Counted from the stretch's first letter, positions 26,457 through 35,751 are shown. The stretch is DNA of 64,000 nt from Pseudomonas japonica (GCF_013522925.1 NZ_JAAMQU010000015.1:1-64000), one strand, 5' to 3'. Notes: generated by a model not told the origin, from the sequence alone. Numbers and translations: made by a program.

Positions 26457-28322
26457 TTGAGCAAAGTAGCGTCAGAACCCGAGCAGGTTCGGCTGCGGTT
26501 GCTTCGAGCACTGAACCTGCTGGATACGGAACCCGAGCCGGAATTCGACCGAATTACCCGGCTGCTGGCGCGTGCGCTCGATGTGCCCATTGCGCTGGTA
26601 TCGCTCATCGACGAGCATCGGCAGTGGTTCAAATCCGCCTATGGGCTTGGGGTGCGGGAAACACCCCGTGAAATCGCCTTTTGCGACCACGCCATCCGCC
26701 AGCACGAACCGTTGATCGTCAACGACGCCAGCCGCGACCTTCGCTTCGCTCGCAACCCCTTGGTAACCAGCGCACCCAATATTCGCTTTTATGCCGGCGT
26801 GCCGCTGCGCACCAGTGACGGCCATGCATTGGGCACGCTGTGCGCCATCGATTCGCGGCCGCGTGAGTTGAGTGGCGAACAGCTGCAAGTGCTTGAAGAC
26901 CTGGCCGAGTTGGTGGTGCGCGAGATCCGCCTGCGAGAAGCAGCGCTATTGTCGCGTTCCCACCTTCGGCTATCGGATGCACGGATCGAAACCGCCGAAG
27001 ACCGCTTCCGCTCTGTGTTCGAAAGCGCCGGGCCAGGCATGGTGCTGTCCGACGCCAATGGCATGCTCAAGCGAGTAAACCCTGCCTTCTGCGCACTGAT
27101 CGGGTATTCGGCAAGTGAACTGCACCGCCTGACCTATCAGGACTTCACCCATCCGCAAGATCTGGGCGAGAACCTGCCCCAGTGGACTCGCCTGCGCGAT
27201 GGCGAGATCAACAGGCTGGAACTGGAGAAACGGCTGATCCGCAAAAATGGCGAGCACCGCTGGATTCACGTGACCCTCACTCGCCACCTGCTGCCCAACG
27301 GCGAGCTGGATTTCATCCTGGCCGTGGTTACCGATATCCAGGCCCGCAAGGTTGCCCAGGCAGCATTGGCGAAGCTGGCTACCGAGCTGGAGCAGCGTGT
27401 GGCCGAGCGCACCGAGGCACTGCATCAGCGCGAGGTGGAGCTGACCGCCGTGCTGGAATACACCCAGGACGCCTACGTACGTACCGACGACCAAGGCCGC
27501 ATCCTGGCCTGGAACCGCCAGGCCGAAGCCACGTTTGGCTGGAGCCGCGAAGAAGCTGTTGGCCAACTCTTGGAAGACCTGGTCGTGCCGCCCACCATGC
27601 GCGAGCAACATGTAAAGGGCATGCGGCATTACCTGCAGACCGGCGAGAACCGGGTGCTTGGCAAGCGCCTGGAATTGCAGGCCCTGCGCCGCGATGGCCG
27701 CACCATTCCGGTCGAACTGCACATCAATGCCCTGCATTCGGAGCACGGCGTGTTCTTCAACGCCTTTCTGCATGAAATCTCCGCCCGCAAGGCCAAGGAA
27801 GAGGCCCGTGAGCGCGAAGCCCTGCAAGACCCCCTCACAGGCGTGGCGAACCGGCGAGCGCTGAGTGAATGGTTGCCGCGGGCGATGGCCACTGAAGACG
27901 ACACCTTGGCCGTGCTGTTTATCGACCTGGACGGTTTCAAGGCCATCAACGACCGCCTGGGCCACGATGCGGGCGATGTGCTGCTCAAGGAAGTGGGCCA
28001 GCGGATGGTCCGCTGCCTGCGTGGCAGCGACCGGGTATTTCGCGTGGCAGGGGATGAGTTCGTGGTGGTGCTTACCCACCTGTCCGAGCCCTCACAAGCC
28101 AATGGCGTTGCGGCCAAGCTGCTCGCCACGGTAGCCGCGCCGGTAATGCTCGACCAGGCCCCGGTGAACGTCAGCGCCAGCATTGGCTTCACCTTGTATT
28201 CAGCCGATGACAGCCGGGGCGCCGAGCAATTGATCAAGGATGCCGATACCGCCATGTACGCGGCCAAGGAAGGCGGGCGTAACCGGGCGGCTGCCTTCGA
28301 GCCCCCGGCCTCGCCACGCTAA
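26457..28322 (+). CDS. GAF-PAS-PAS-GGDEF diguanylate cyclase
   Basis: A 621-residue cytoplasmic sensor. An N-terminal GAF domain (about 10-165: LNLLDTEPEPEFDRITRLLARALDVPIALVSLIDE) is followed by two PAS domains (about 180-305 and 325-440; RILAWNRQAEATFGWSREEAVGQLLEDLVVP in the second) and GGDEF (about 455-615). The active site is A531-GDEF and an RxxD inhibitory site (RGSD) lies five residues before. I choose TTG at 26457 as start because GGGAG lies seven bases upstream; the earlier in-frame GTG at 26412 is inside the preceding terminator. It converts GTP to c-di-GMP in response to an unknown signal. No EAL domain is present. Confidence 0.92.
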   Translation: MSKVASEPEQVRLRLLRALNLLDTEPEPEFDRITRLLARALDVPIALVSLIDEHRQWFKSAYGLGVRETPREIAFCDHAIRQHEPLIVNDASRDLRFARNPLVTSAPNIRFYAGVPLRTSDGHALGTLCAIDSRPRELSGEQLQVLEDLAELVVREIRLREAALLSRSHLRLSDARIETAEDRFRSVFESAGPGMVLSDANGMLKRVNPAFCALIGYSASELHRLTYQDFTHPQDLGENLPQWTRLRDGEINRLELEKRLIRKNGEHRWIHVTLTRHLLPNGELDFILAVVTDIQARKVAQAALAKLATELEQRVAERTEALHQREVELTAVLEYTQDAYVRTDDQGRILAWNRQAEATFGWSREEAVGQLLEDLVVPPTMREQHVKGMRHYLQTGENRVLGKRLELQALRRDGRTIPVELHINALHSEHGVFFNAFLHEISARKAKEEAREREALQDPLTGVANRRALSEWLPRAMATEDDTLAVLFIDLDGFKAINDRLGHDAGDVLLKEVGQRMVRCLRGSDRVFRVAGDEFVVVLTHLSEPSQANGVAAKLLATVAAPVMLDQAPVNVSASIGFTLYSADDSRGAEQLIKDADTAMYAAKEGGRNRAAAFEPPASPR

Positions 28323-28329
28323 CCGGGCG

Positions 28330-29220
28330 TCAAGCGATGCGATCGCCACCCAAGGCATCACGCTGCATCGAAGCGAGGTTTTTCTCGATGGTTTCGCAGA
28401 TCGCTTCCATCTTGATCTGGTGTTCACTCCTGCGGAACGGGCTCTGCAGGTCGGTACCAATGCGCTCGATCGCCAGCAACATAAAGCCCACCACAGTCGA
28501 CGCCAGTGGGGTGAACCAGCCCAGCGACTCGACCAGGCCCACCGGCACGATCAGGCAGAACAGCGAAATGAACAGCCGGGGGAAATACACGTAAGGGTAG
28601 GGCAGCGGCGTATTGGCAATCCGCTCCATGCCGCCCTGGCTGTTGGACAGCTCCACCAGGGTGGACTCCAGCCGCGACAAGCGAATGCTGTCCAGGTGGC
28701 CGGCCTTGTACTCCTTGGCCAGCAGCGCCGCGCTGCCATTGAGAATGTCATTGGCAAAGTTGTTGGTAGCGCCATGGCGGGCGAACTCGTCATCGGGGAT
28801 AAACGCCCGTACCTCCTCCGGGCACGGCTGCCCGCGCAGGTGCGCCGCCAGGCAATTCACATAGGCCACATGCCGGCGCAGCAGCGTGGCCTTCACCGGG
28901 TTCACCTCGCCATCCGGGTCATCCAGCAGCGTAAGCACCTGCCGGGCAAAGCTGCGCGAGTTGTTCACCATCGCGCCCCATAACGTGCGCGCTTCCCACC
29001 AGCGGCCATAGGCGCTGCTGTTGCGGAAGCTGATCAACACCACCAGCGCCGAACCCAGCAGGGTCAACGGCATCAGCGGCAGGTTGAGCTTGCTGTCCAG
29101 GAACAGCATGAAATCCACCGTGACCGCCACGTCCCACAGCAACAGCCAGAACAACGCCCAGCCCACGTAGCCCAGGGTTTTGACGATCAAACGGTATTTA
29201 TTGACGATGGAATCTTTCAA
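28330..29220 (-). CDS. bestrophin-like chloride channel family protein (UPF0187/YneE)
   Basis: A 296-residue membrane protein. Hydrophobic segments are visible around LGYVGWALFWLLLWDVAVTV, LPLMPLTLLGSALVVLI, PYVYFPRLFISLFCLIVPVGLV and FTPLASTVVGFMLLAIE. SFRNSSAYGRWWEARTLWGAMVNNSR is the hallmark of bacterial bestrophin homologues, which form pentameric anion or cation channels. The start is TTG at 29220 with GAGG about seven bases upstream. It is convergent with the diguanylate cyclase gene. Confidence 0.9.
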   Translation of the reverse strand: MKDSIVNKYRLIVKTLGYVGWALFWLLLWDVAVTVDFMLFLDSKLNLPLMPLTLLGSALVVLISFRNSSAYGRWWEARTLWGAMVNNSRSFARQVLTLLDDPDGEVNPVKATLLRRHVAYVNCLAAHLRGQPCPEEVRAFIPDDEFARHGATNNFANDILNGSAALLAKEYKAGHLDSIRLSRLESTLVELSNSQGGMERIANTPLPYPYVYFPRLFISLFCLIVPVGLVESLGWFTPLASTVVGFMLLAIERIGTDLQSPFRRSEHQIKMEAICETIEKNLASMQRDALGGDRIA

Positions 29221-29428
29221 TCCGGTACCTCAAAGCGAACGTCAGTGGCTAAGGTCGGACGGTGGATGAAGGGGAAGGTTCGGGAGGCTGGGCGGCCGAT
29301 TAGTTACAAGGCGTGAATCGGTTCAGGCGCGCTAGCGCGCAGCGCCGGTAAGCGGAATGGCGAATAACCGGGTAACCGCTACGCTTGAATCACCCCACGG
29401 GAACCCCTCCCGGGTGATGGAGGCTTAC

Positions 29429-30340
29429 ATGGTTCGTGCCCTGCTTACCGCTGTTACATTGCTGGTGCTGGCTGCCCCTGCTATAGCCGAGGTGGCTCCC
29501 TTCCCAGCCGCGTTTCGCACCCAGGATATTCCGGTGGAAGGCGCCACCCTCCACGTACGCGTAGGCGGCAAAGGCCCGGCGGTGGTGCTGCTGCATGGCT
29601 TTGGCGATACCGGCGACATGTGGGTGCCGCTCGCCACCGACCTGGTGAAGGACCACACCGTGGTGGTGCCCGACCTGCGCGGCATGGGCTTGTCCTCCAT
29701 CCCAGAAAGCGGCTATGACAAGAAAACCCAGGCGGGTGATATCCGAGGCGTGCTGGCGGCATTAGGCATCGAGCATTCCGTGGTGATCGGCCATGACATC
29801 GGTACCATGGTTGCCTATGCATACGCCGCCCGCTACCGCGATCGCACCGACAAGCTGGTGGTGATGGACGCGCCTGTGCCCGGCGTGCCGCCATGGAACG
29901 ACATCGTGCGCTTGCCCGCCCTGTGGCACTTCGACTTCGGTGGGCCGGATGCCGAGCGGCTGGTCGCAGGCCGTGAGCGCATTTACCTGGATCGGTTCTG
30001 GAACGAATTCGCCGGCAACCCGGCAAAAGTGGACGAAGCCACCCGCGCCCACTACGCCACCCTCTACGCCAGGCCCGGCGCGATGCACGCGGCCTTCGCG
30101 CAATTTCGCAGCATCCGCCAGGATGCCGTAGACAACCAGGCCTCGCTCACCCCCAAGCTGGCCATGCCGGTGCTGGCGATTGGTGGAGAAAAGTCCTTCG
30201 GCAACAACGAAGCCATCGTGATGCGCAACGCCGCCGACCATGTCACGGAAGTGGTGGTGCCCGGCGCGGGCCACTGGCTGATGGAAGAAGCCCCCGGGCC
30301 GACAGTGCAGGCGGTTCGCGCGTTTTTAGGGGCGCGTTGA
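29429..30340 (+). CDS. secreted alpha/beta hydrolase, Cif-like epoxide hydrolase family
   Basis: A 303-residue protein with a clear signal peptide (MVRALLTAVTLLVLAAPAIA). It is an alpha/beta hydrolase with an Asp nucleophile (D123 in GHDIG), not the usual Ser, and catalytic H282 in GAGHWLMEEAP; D147 in VMDAPVPG is the likely acid. Asp nucleophiles mark epoxide hydrolases and dehalogenases. The exported form and blocks such as LWHFDFGGPDAERLVAGRERIYLDRF recall the Pseudomonas aeruginosa Cif toxin; H167 falls where Cif has a ring-opening His, but by eye the ring-opening Tyr position is F226. GGAGG precedes the ATG at 29429, better placed than the ATG at 29417. Confidence 0.85.
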   Translation: MVRALLTAVTLLVLAAPAIAEVAPFPAAFRTQDIPVEGATLHVRVGGKGPAVVLLHGFGDTGDMWVPLATDLVKDHTVVVPDLRGMGLSSIPESGYDKKTQAGDIRGVLAALGIEHSVVIGHDIGTMVAYAYAARYRDRTDKLVVMDAPVPGVPPWNDIVRLPALWHFDFGGPDAERLVAGRERIYLDRFWNEFAGNPAKVDEATRAHYATLYARPGAMHAAFAQFRSIRQDAVDNQASLTPKLAMPVLAIGGEKSFGNNEAIVMRNAADHVTEVVVPGAGHWLMEEAPGPTVQAVRAFLGAR

Positions 30341-30342
30341 CC

Positions 30343-30585
30343 TTAACCCTGCAAGCCTTCCAAACGCGCCTGCACCGCGTCGTCGAAAAAGATATACAAC
30401 GCCTCGATATCGGGCTTGCGAATACGCCGGTCCGACTCCAGCCCGCGCACGAACTCAAGCTGAATCTCCGCCTCCGCGGCCACCTCTTCCGGCGTATTCG
30501 CCTCCTCCAGCGAGCGCAACAACCGCTCGATCGGCGTACGCAGGTTCTTCGGGATCTTGAGTGCGTCCAGTTGTTCGTTGAGCAT
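30343..30585 (-). CDS. small acidic helical protein of unknown function
   Basis: An 80-residue product (MLNEQLDALKIPKNLRTPIE), predicted all-helical and acidic, with a repeated RLLRSLEEANTPEEVAAEAE pattern. No signal peptide or membrane segment. It is convergent with the epoxide hydrolase gene (two bases apart). The Shine-Dalgarno match is weak (AGG). The start at 30585 is chosen because the upstream part of the frame has no coding character. I do not recognise the family. Confidence 0.6.
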   Translation of the reverse strand: MLNEQLDALKIPKNLRTPIERLLRSLEEANTPEEVAAEAEIQLEFVRGLESDRRIRKPDIEALYIFFDDAVQARLEGLQG

Positions 30586-30651
30586 GGAGATACCTAAAGT
30601 TGGGGACACCGTGGGAAGCGGCGGGGCCTCCAATAATCCCATAAATAAACG

Positions 30652-30676
30652 GTAGGACCGGGCGAAGCCCGGGAAT
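30652..30676. repeat. REP-like hairpin, copy 2
   Basis: Nearly identical (22 of 25 bases) to 13985-14009, with the hairpin CCGGGC-GAA-GCCCGG. It lies between genes in the 262-bp gap before rtcB. Confidence 0.6.
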
Positions 30677-30846
30677 ATTCACAAACCTTCGGAGGGCAAT
30701 CTCAGCAAAACAGTAAAATCTTCAAATTCCCACCCCCGCTTCCAAAGCAATTCACCCCCATTCCCCCTGTCCAATCCAATACCAAGAATGCCCTCAAGCC
30801 GCCAGGTTTGCCTGAGCCCAAGCGGCGTATTTCAAGGAGCACACCT

Positions 30847-32070
30847 ATGACCGCCCAACACTACGACCTGCTCAAGGGCCCCGAAGGCAGCCCCATCAAA
30901 ATGTGGACCCAAGGCGTGCCCGTAGACCCCGCGGCCAAGCAGCAACTGCTGAACACCGCCCGCATGCCCTTCATCTTCAGACACATGGCCGTAATGCCCG
31001 ACGTGCACCTGGGCAAAGGCTCAACCATCGGCAGCGTGATCCCCACCAAAGGCGCGGTAATCCCTGCAGCGGTGGGCGTGGACCTGGGCTGCGGCATGTC
31101 CGCGGTGCGTACCTCCTTGAGCGCGGCCGACCTGCCGGATAACCTCGCCAGCCTGCGCACGGCCATCGAAAAAGCCGTACCCCACGGCCGCACCATGGGC
31201 CGTGGTCGCGACAAAGGTTCATGGGACGCCGCCCCCAAGCATGTGGACCACGCCTGGGCCGCCTTGAAAGGCCGCTTCGACACCATCGCCGCCAAGCACC
31301 CGGTGCTGAAGAAAACCAACAACCACAAACACCTCGGCACCCTGGGCACCGGCAACCACTTCATAGAGGTGTGCCTCGACGAAGCCAACCACGTGTGGTT
31401 CATGCTGCACACCGGCTCGCGCGGCGTGGGCAACGCCATCGGCTCGTACTTCATCGAAAAGGCACGCGACGAAATGCGCGCCCACATGATCAACCTGCCC
31501 GACCGTGACCTCGCCTACCTGAAGGAAGGCACCCGCAGCTTCGACGACTATGTGGAAGCCGTGGAATGGGCCCAGGACTACGCCCGCCAGAACCGCGCCG
31601 TGATGATGCTCGCCGTGCTCGACGCCGCCCGCGGCATCATCCGCAAACCCTTCGAAGCCCGCCTCATCGCCGTAGACTGCCACCACAACTACATCGAGCG
31701 CGGCACCTACTTCGGCGAAGACATCCTCCTCACCCGCAAAGGCGCCGTCTCCGCACAAAAAGGCCAGATGGGCATCATCCCCGGCTCCATGGGCGCCAAG
31801 AGCTTTATCGTGCGAGGGCTTGGGAATGAAGAAGCGTTTTGCAGCTGCTCACACGGGGCAGGGCGGGTGATGAGCCGCACGCAGGCCAAAGCGCGGTTTA
31901 CCTTGGCGGACCAGGTGAAGGCGACGCAAGGGGTGGAGTGCAGGAAGGATGAAGCGGTGATTGATGAAATCCCGATGGCTTACAAGGATATCGAGAAAGT
32001 GATGGAGGCCCAGCGGGATCTGGTGGAGGTGGTGCATACGTTGAGGCAGGTGGTTTGTGTTAAGGGGTAG
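30847..32070 (+). CDS. rtcB: RtcB-family RNA ligase
   Basis: RtcB joins RNA 3'-phosphate or 2',3'-cyclic phosphate ends to 5'-OH ends using GTP and Mn2+. The 407-residue protein has the family blocks MPDVHLGKGSTIGSVIPT, GVDLGCGMSAVRT (metal-binding Cys), GTLGTGNHFIEVC, MLHTGSRGVG, IAVDCHHNYIE and SCSHGAGRVMSR, whose His is guanylylated. It is of the shorter bacterial type. No rtcA or rtcR lies beside it, so this is not the classical stress operon. AAGGAG precedes the ATG at 30847; the longer upstream frame is not used. It is the last gene before the accessory region. Confidence 0.94.
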   Translation: MTAQHYDLLKGPEGSPIKMWTQGVPVDPAAKQQLLNTARMPFIFRHMAVMPDVHLGKGSTIGSVIPTKGAVIPAAVGVDLGCGMSAVRTSLSAADLPDNLASLRTAIEKAVPHGRTMGRGRDKGSWDAAPKHVDHAWAALKGRFDTIAAKHPVLKKTNNHKHLGTLGTGNHFIEVCLDEANHVWFMLHTGSRGVGNAIGSYFIEKARDEMRAHMINLPDRDLAYLKEGTRSFDDYVEAVEWAQDYARQNRAVMMLAVLDAARGIIRKPFEARLIAVDCHHNYIERGTYFGEDILLTRKGAVSAQKGQMGIIPGSMGAKSFIVRGLGNEEAFCSCSHGAGRVMSRTQAKARFTLADQVKATQGVECRKDEAVIDEIPMAYKDIEKVMEAQRDLVEVVHTLRQVVCVKG

Positions 32071-32566
32071 GGTTACCCGCGCTCGGCTCGCTAATCAGGC
32101 GGCGAGCGTCGCATCAGCTTGTGCCGCAGACATAGCTGCTACCGCTGCGCTTGATACCGGTGATAGGCACCCTGGCCTAGCAAATCTGGTCGGGCTGCAG
32201 CGGGCCTGGTAGGAAGCGGGCGACAGCTCGCGAATAGTCATTTCTGCGACCTGCCGCATGAATGCGGCCCCGCCGCTCTTCAAGGATAGAAGGCCATCTA
32301 TGGAGCGGCGGCTCGTTATACCGATGCCTCACCCACTAGCAACCTACCCATCGATCCGACTGCAACTCCGCATCCTGGCTTAACCGTCACGATGACGGCA
32401 TGGGGTAAGAACCCACTCGTCCCTACGCCGCTTCCACACAATTGCGTTACGAAATGTTTTGCTGCACATTGCCATCATTCACGCTCCAAGGATGAGCCTG
32501 GCTGATACGCAAGGCCTCGACACGACGCCTAAGGCGTTCGACAGAAGTAACTATGGATGATGGCGC
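32071..32566. other. 496-bp gap at the left edge of the accessory region
   Basis: Between rtcB and the McrB-like gene I find no convincing gene, RNA or insertion-sequence end. Short GC-rich inverted repeats occur (for example near 32085-32105). A short minus-strand frame at 32095-32283 lacks coding character. The tmRNA 3'-end sequence is not repeated here, so no left attachment site can be named. Confidence 0.5.
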
Positions 32567-34426
32567 ATGACTACTGTTCCAAAGAACCAAATCCTCTTTG
32601 GGCCGCCGGGTACAGGTAAAACCTACGCCACTATCGATGCTGCGCTGGAGGTACTCGACCCCGCGTATCTGCTGGAACAGCAAGAGAGCCGTGCGGCGCT
32701 CAAGCGTCGCTTCGACGAGCTGGTGCAGCAGGAACGCATTCGTTTCGTAACCTTCCACCAAAGCTTCAGTTACGAAGACTTCGTCGAAGGATTGCGTGCG
32801 TCCAACGATGAAGTCACCCAACAGCTGCGCTATGACGTGGTGGATGGGGTGTTCAAATCGCTGTGCGAGGCGGCTGCGGTAAAGGTGACTAGTCAAGCGC
32901 CGGCCCCTATTGAATTAGGGCAGCGCCGTATCTGGAAAATGTCCCTTGGCAACACGCTTGGCGAAGACGCGAGCATTTACCAGGAATGCCTCATCGGTGG
33001 GTATGTGCTACTGGGCTGGGGGGACACTATTGATTTCAGCGGGTGTGCCAGCCGCTCGGACGTGCAGGAGCGCTTCGCGCAGGCTGGGTTCATCCCGGAA
33101 AATCCGGCGACCGATTACAGTATCACTAGCGTCACGGCCTTCGTTACCCGCATCCAAGTGGGCGACCTCATCGTGGTGTCCGACGGGAATTTTAAGTTTC
33201 GCGCCATAGGCGAGGTGACAGGCGGGTACGAGTTCAGGGCGCATAGCGAGTTCGAGACAAGTTACTCGCAGATGCGGCGAGTCAAATGGCTGCGTGAGTA
33301 CAGCCCCTCTCTGCCGCACAGCGAATTGCTTAACGGCCAGTTTAGCCAAATGACGCTGTATGAGTTGCGTGCCCCGACGCTGAACCGGGAGAAGCTGGAG
33401 CTACTGCTTGGCGCCGCGCACGCAACGGTAACGGGGTTCCGGATTGGCCAGGTGTTTGGCCGGGACTATCAAGTGGTCCGTGCGACGGATGACTTACTCG
33501 AATTGCGGAAACCCAACGGCAACCTCATAGGCTTCTCTATGACGATGCTGGGCGAGTTGGCCAATGCGGTGCGCCTGGGCACTATTTCAATCCAGGACAT
33601 TCGCGACAAATCCGCAATGGCCAAGCTACCTAGCGCGGCGTTGGAACCGTTTCTGGTAAATGGCTACAACAATATCCTCGCTCCACTGGTTGAATACCTC
33701 GCCGCTCCCATGGCGCCCGCCGCTCCGACGGCGCCCCCGCCGGAAGCCCGGGTGCTCATCATCGATGAAATCAACCGAGGCAATGTATCGCGCATTTTTG
33801 GAGAGCTGATTACCTTGATCGAGCCTTCCAAGCGCGCCGGAGCCGAGGAGGCCTTGTCGGTGGTGCTGCCCTATTCGAAGCAAAGCTTCAGCGTGCCCGA
33901 CAATGTTTATTTGATCGGCACCATGAACACCACTGACCGGTCTTTGGCTGGGCTAGACATCGCTCTGCGCCGTCGCTTCAATTTCCGAGAAATGCCGCCT
34001 CAGCCTCAGCTTCTAGACGATGTGAGCGTTGAGGGAGTGACCATCGGGCAATTGCTAAGAGCAATCAATCGGCGCATTGAGGTGCTGCTTGATCGAGACC
34101 ACTGCCTGGGGCACGCCTATTTCTTCCCGCTCAAGGCAGACAACTCGCTAGAACGCCTGGGAACGATCTTCCGCAACCAAGTGCTGCCGCTGCTGCAGGA
34201 GTATTTCTTCGAAGATTGGGAACGCATTGGATGGGTCCTGAACGACCAGCAGGCCGAGGACAATGGTACGCAACCCTTCGTCCAGCGACCGTCGGCTGGG
34301 CTTGGCCTCGAAGCGCTGTTTGGCGCTACGATCGCGGGGCGGCTTAACGACCAACGTTGGCAACTTAACCCGCTTGCGTTTAGCTCAATCGACAGTTACC
34401 TGAACGTCTTGGGCAACGGTCAGTGA
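32567..34426 (+). CDS. McrB-like AAA+ GTPase with a large PUA/EVE-like insertion
   Basis: A 619-residue motor subunit of an McrBC-type (type IV) restriction system. Walker A GPPGTGKT is at residues 12-19, then the McrB block VTFHQSFSYEDFVEGLR; Walker B VLIIDEINRGN begins at 396, followed by RIFGELITLIEPSKR, and the McrB signature MNTTDRS begins at 453. About 380 residues separate Walker A and B, far more than in McrB of E. coli. The insert starts with RRIWKMSLGNTLGEDASIYQECLIGGYVLLGWGDTID, which looks like an EVE/PUA-like modified-base reader, then a second unassigned domain (about 285-375). No separate N-terminal DNA-binding domain is present, so the insert may supply recognition. Its stop overlaps the McrC-like GTG start. 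Confidence 0.9.
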   Translation: MTTVPKNQILFGPPGTGKTYATIDAALEVLDPAYLLEQQESRAALKRRFDELVQQERIRFVTFHQSFSYEDFVEGLRASNDEVTQQLRYDVVDGVFKSLCEAAAVKVTSQAPAPIELGQRRIWKMSLGNTLGEDASIYQECLIGGYVLLGWGDTIDFSGCASRSDVQERFAQAGFIPENPATDYSITSVTAFVTRIQVGDLIVVSDGNFKFRAIGEVTGGYEFRAHSEFETSYSQMRRVKWLREYSPSLPHSELLNGQFSQMTLYELRAPTLNREKLELLLGAAHATVTGFRIGQVFGRDYQVVRATDDLLELRKPNGNLIGFSMTMLGELANAVRLGTISIQDIRDKSAMAKLPSAALEPFLVNGYNNILAPLVEYLAAPMAPAAPTAPPPEARVLIIDEINRGNVSRIFGELITLIEPSKRAGAEEALSVVLPYSKQSFSVPDNVYLIGTMNTTDRSLAGLDIALRRRFNFREMPPQPQLLDDVSVEGVTIGQLLRAINRRIEVLLDRDHCLGHAYFFPLKADNSLERLGTIFRNQVLPLLQEYFFEDWERIGWVLNDQQAEDNGTQPFVQRPSAGLGLEALFGATIAGRLNDQRWQLNPLAFSSIDSYLNVLGNGQ

Positions 34427-35751
34427 GTCGTCACTCGGTCTCGATTCGCGAGTACGGTCGGCTTACTACGGCGGCAGTGGAAAACTCGTTGGACTTGGCT
34501 CAGGTCACCTCTAGCGCGTTCGATTGGCTATGTGAACTGAGTGCAAGCTTCAAGGCCAACGGTGCCTCGCTGTTACAGCTGGAAGGCAGGCGCACGTTGA
34601 AGTGGGATGCCTATGTGGGGGTAGTCGAAACGCCCTGTGGTACTCGCCTCGAAATCCTGCCGAAGCACCATGAAGAAGGCGACTGCCTGGCCAGTAGTCG
34701 GCAATTGCTGCGCAAGCTGATTCAACGAGCCTTGCACCTAAAACCCCGTGAGGTATCCGTTGCCAGCCTAGAGCGCTTCGATGCACCGCTCAGCGAGTGG
34801 GTGATGGGGCAGTTTCTCGGTGAGCTCGATGTGTTGGTGAAGCGTGGCGTACGGTTCGATTACCAGCGCGTGGAGGAGGAGCGGCTCTTTCTCCGCGGTC
34901 AGCTCAACGCCGTGAAGCAAATGCGCCAGCCTCCGGGGCGCCAACATCATTTTCAGATCAGCCACGATGTATTCCTTCCCGACCGTGCCGAAAATCGCCT
35001 GCTAAAGCTGGCGCTTGAGACAGTAGCCAAGAGTACGCAAGACGCCTCGAATTGGCGCCTTGCCAATGAGTTGCGGGCCCTATTGGCAGAGATCCCTTCA
35101 AGCAGGCAGGTAAGCCGCGACTTGCGAGCCTGGAGCGAGGATCGCCTGATGGCCCATTACCAAGCAGTAAAGCCTTGGTGCGAGCTGATCTTGAACCAGC
35201 AGATGCCACTCGCAGTACAGGGCCAATGGCGAGGTATCAGCCTGTTGTTCCCAATGGAAAGGCTGTTCGAAAGTTATGTCGGTGGCTGGCTGCGTGAGCA
35301 GTTGACACCCGGTGCACGGCTAACCACGCAGGCGGCGCGGCATAGCCTGTGCAGCCATATGAACGGCTCGATGTTTCGTTTGGCACCAGACTTTCTCCTG
35401 GAATCGGGCCGCCAGGCCTGGGTGTTGGACACAAAATGGAAGCGGCTACAGGCATTCAACCGGGCCGGTAACTACGGCCTAAGCCAAGCGGATTTCTATC
35501 AGCTGTTTGCCTACGGGCAAAAATACCTTGGCGGTTGCGGCGAGATGGCTCTGATCTTTCCACGCTCCGCCAGCTTTCAGTTTGCGCTTCCGCCTTTTGA
35601 TTTCAGCCCCTCGTTGAGGCTGTGGGTGATGCCCTTCGACCTGGATGCTGATGACTTGGTTGGGATAGAGGGTGTTGGGTTTGGGCGATGCGTCCGGGAG
35701 TCTCAATGGCGTGCAGTTGCGGAAAATATTACCGGGCTGAATGGCCGTTGA
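34423..35751 (+). CDS. McrC-like PD-(D/E)XK endonuclease subunit
   Basis: A 442-residue McrC-family protein. The N-terminal part (SIREYGRLT to VETPCGTRLEILPKHH) is the McrB-binding region, with RGQLNAVKQMRQPPGRQHHFQISHDVFLPDRAENRLLKLAL typical of McrC. The nuclease core is D323 in APDFLLE and D336-x-K338 in VLDTKWKRL, followed by QLFAYGQKYL. It cleaves DNA when driven by the McrB motor, usually at modified or recognised sites. It starts with GTG overlapping the McrB-like stop (GTGA), so the two are coupled and made together. Confidence 0.92.
   Translation: MSRHSVSIREYGRLTTAAVENSLDLAQVTSSAFDWLCELSASFKANGASLLQLEGRRTLKWDAYVGVVETPCGTRLEILPKHHEEGDCLASSRQLLRKLIQRALHLKPREVSVASLERFDAPLSEWVMGQFLGELDVLVKRGVRFDYQRVEEERLFLRGQLNAVKQMRQPPGRQHHFQISHDVFLPDRAENRLLKLALETVAKSTQDASNWRLANELRALLAEIPSSRQVSRDLRAWSEDRLMAHYQAVKPWCELILNQQMPLAVQGQWRGISLLFPMERLFESYVGGWLREQLTPGARLTTQAARHSLCSHMNGSMFRLAPDFLLESGRQAWVLDTKWKRLQAFNRAGNYGLSQADFYQLFAYGQKYLGGCGEMALIFPRSASFQFALPPFDFSPSLRLWVMPFDLDADDLVGIEGVGFGRCVRESQWRAVAENITGLNGR

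Noticed and set aside
32095..32283. 62-codon minus-strand frame before the McrB-like gene
   Set aside because: No Shine-Dalgarno site, odd composition and no recognisable motif.
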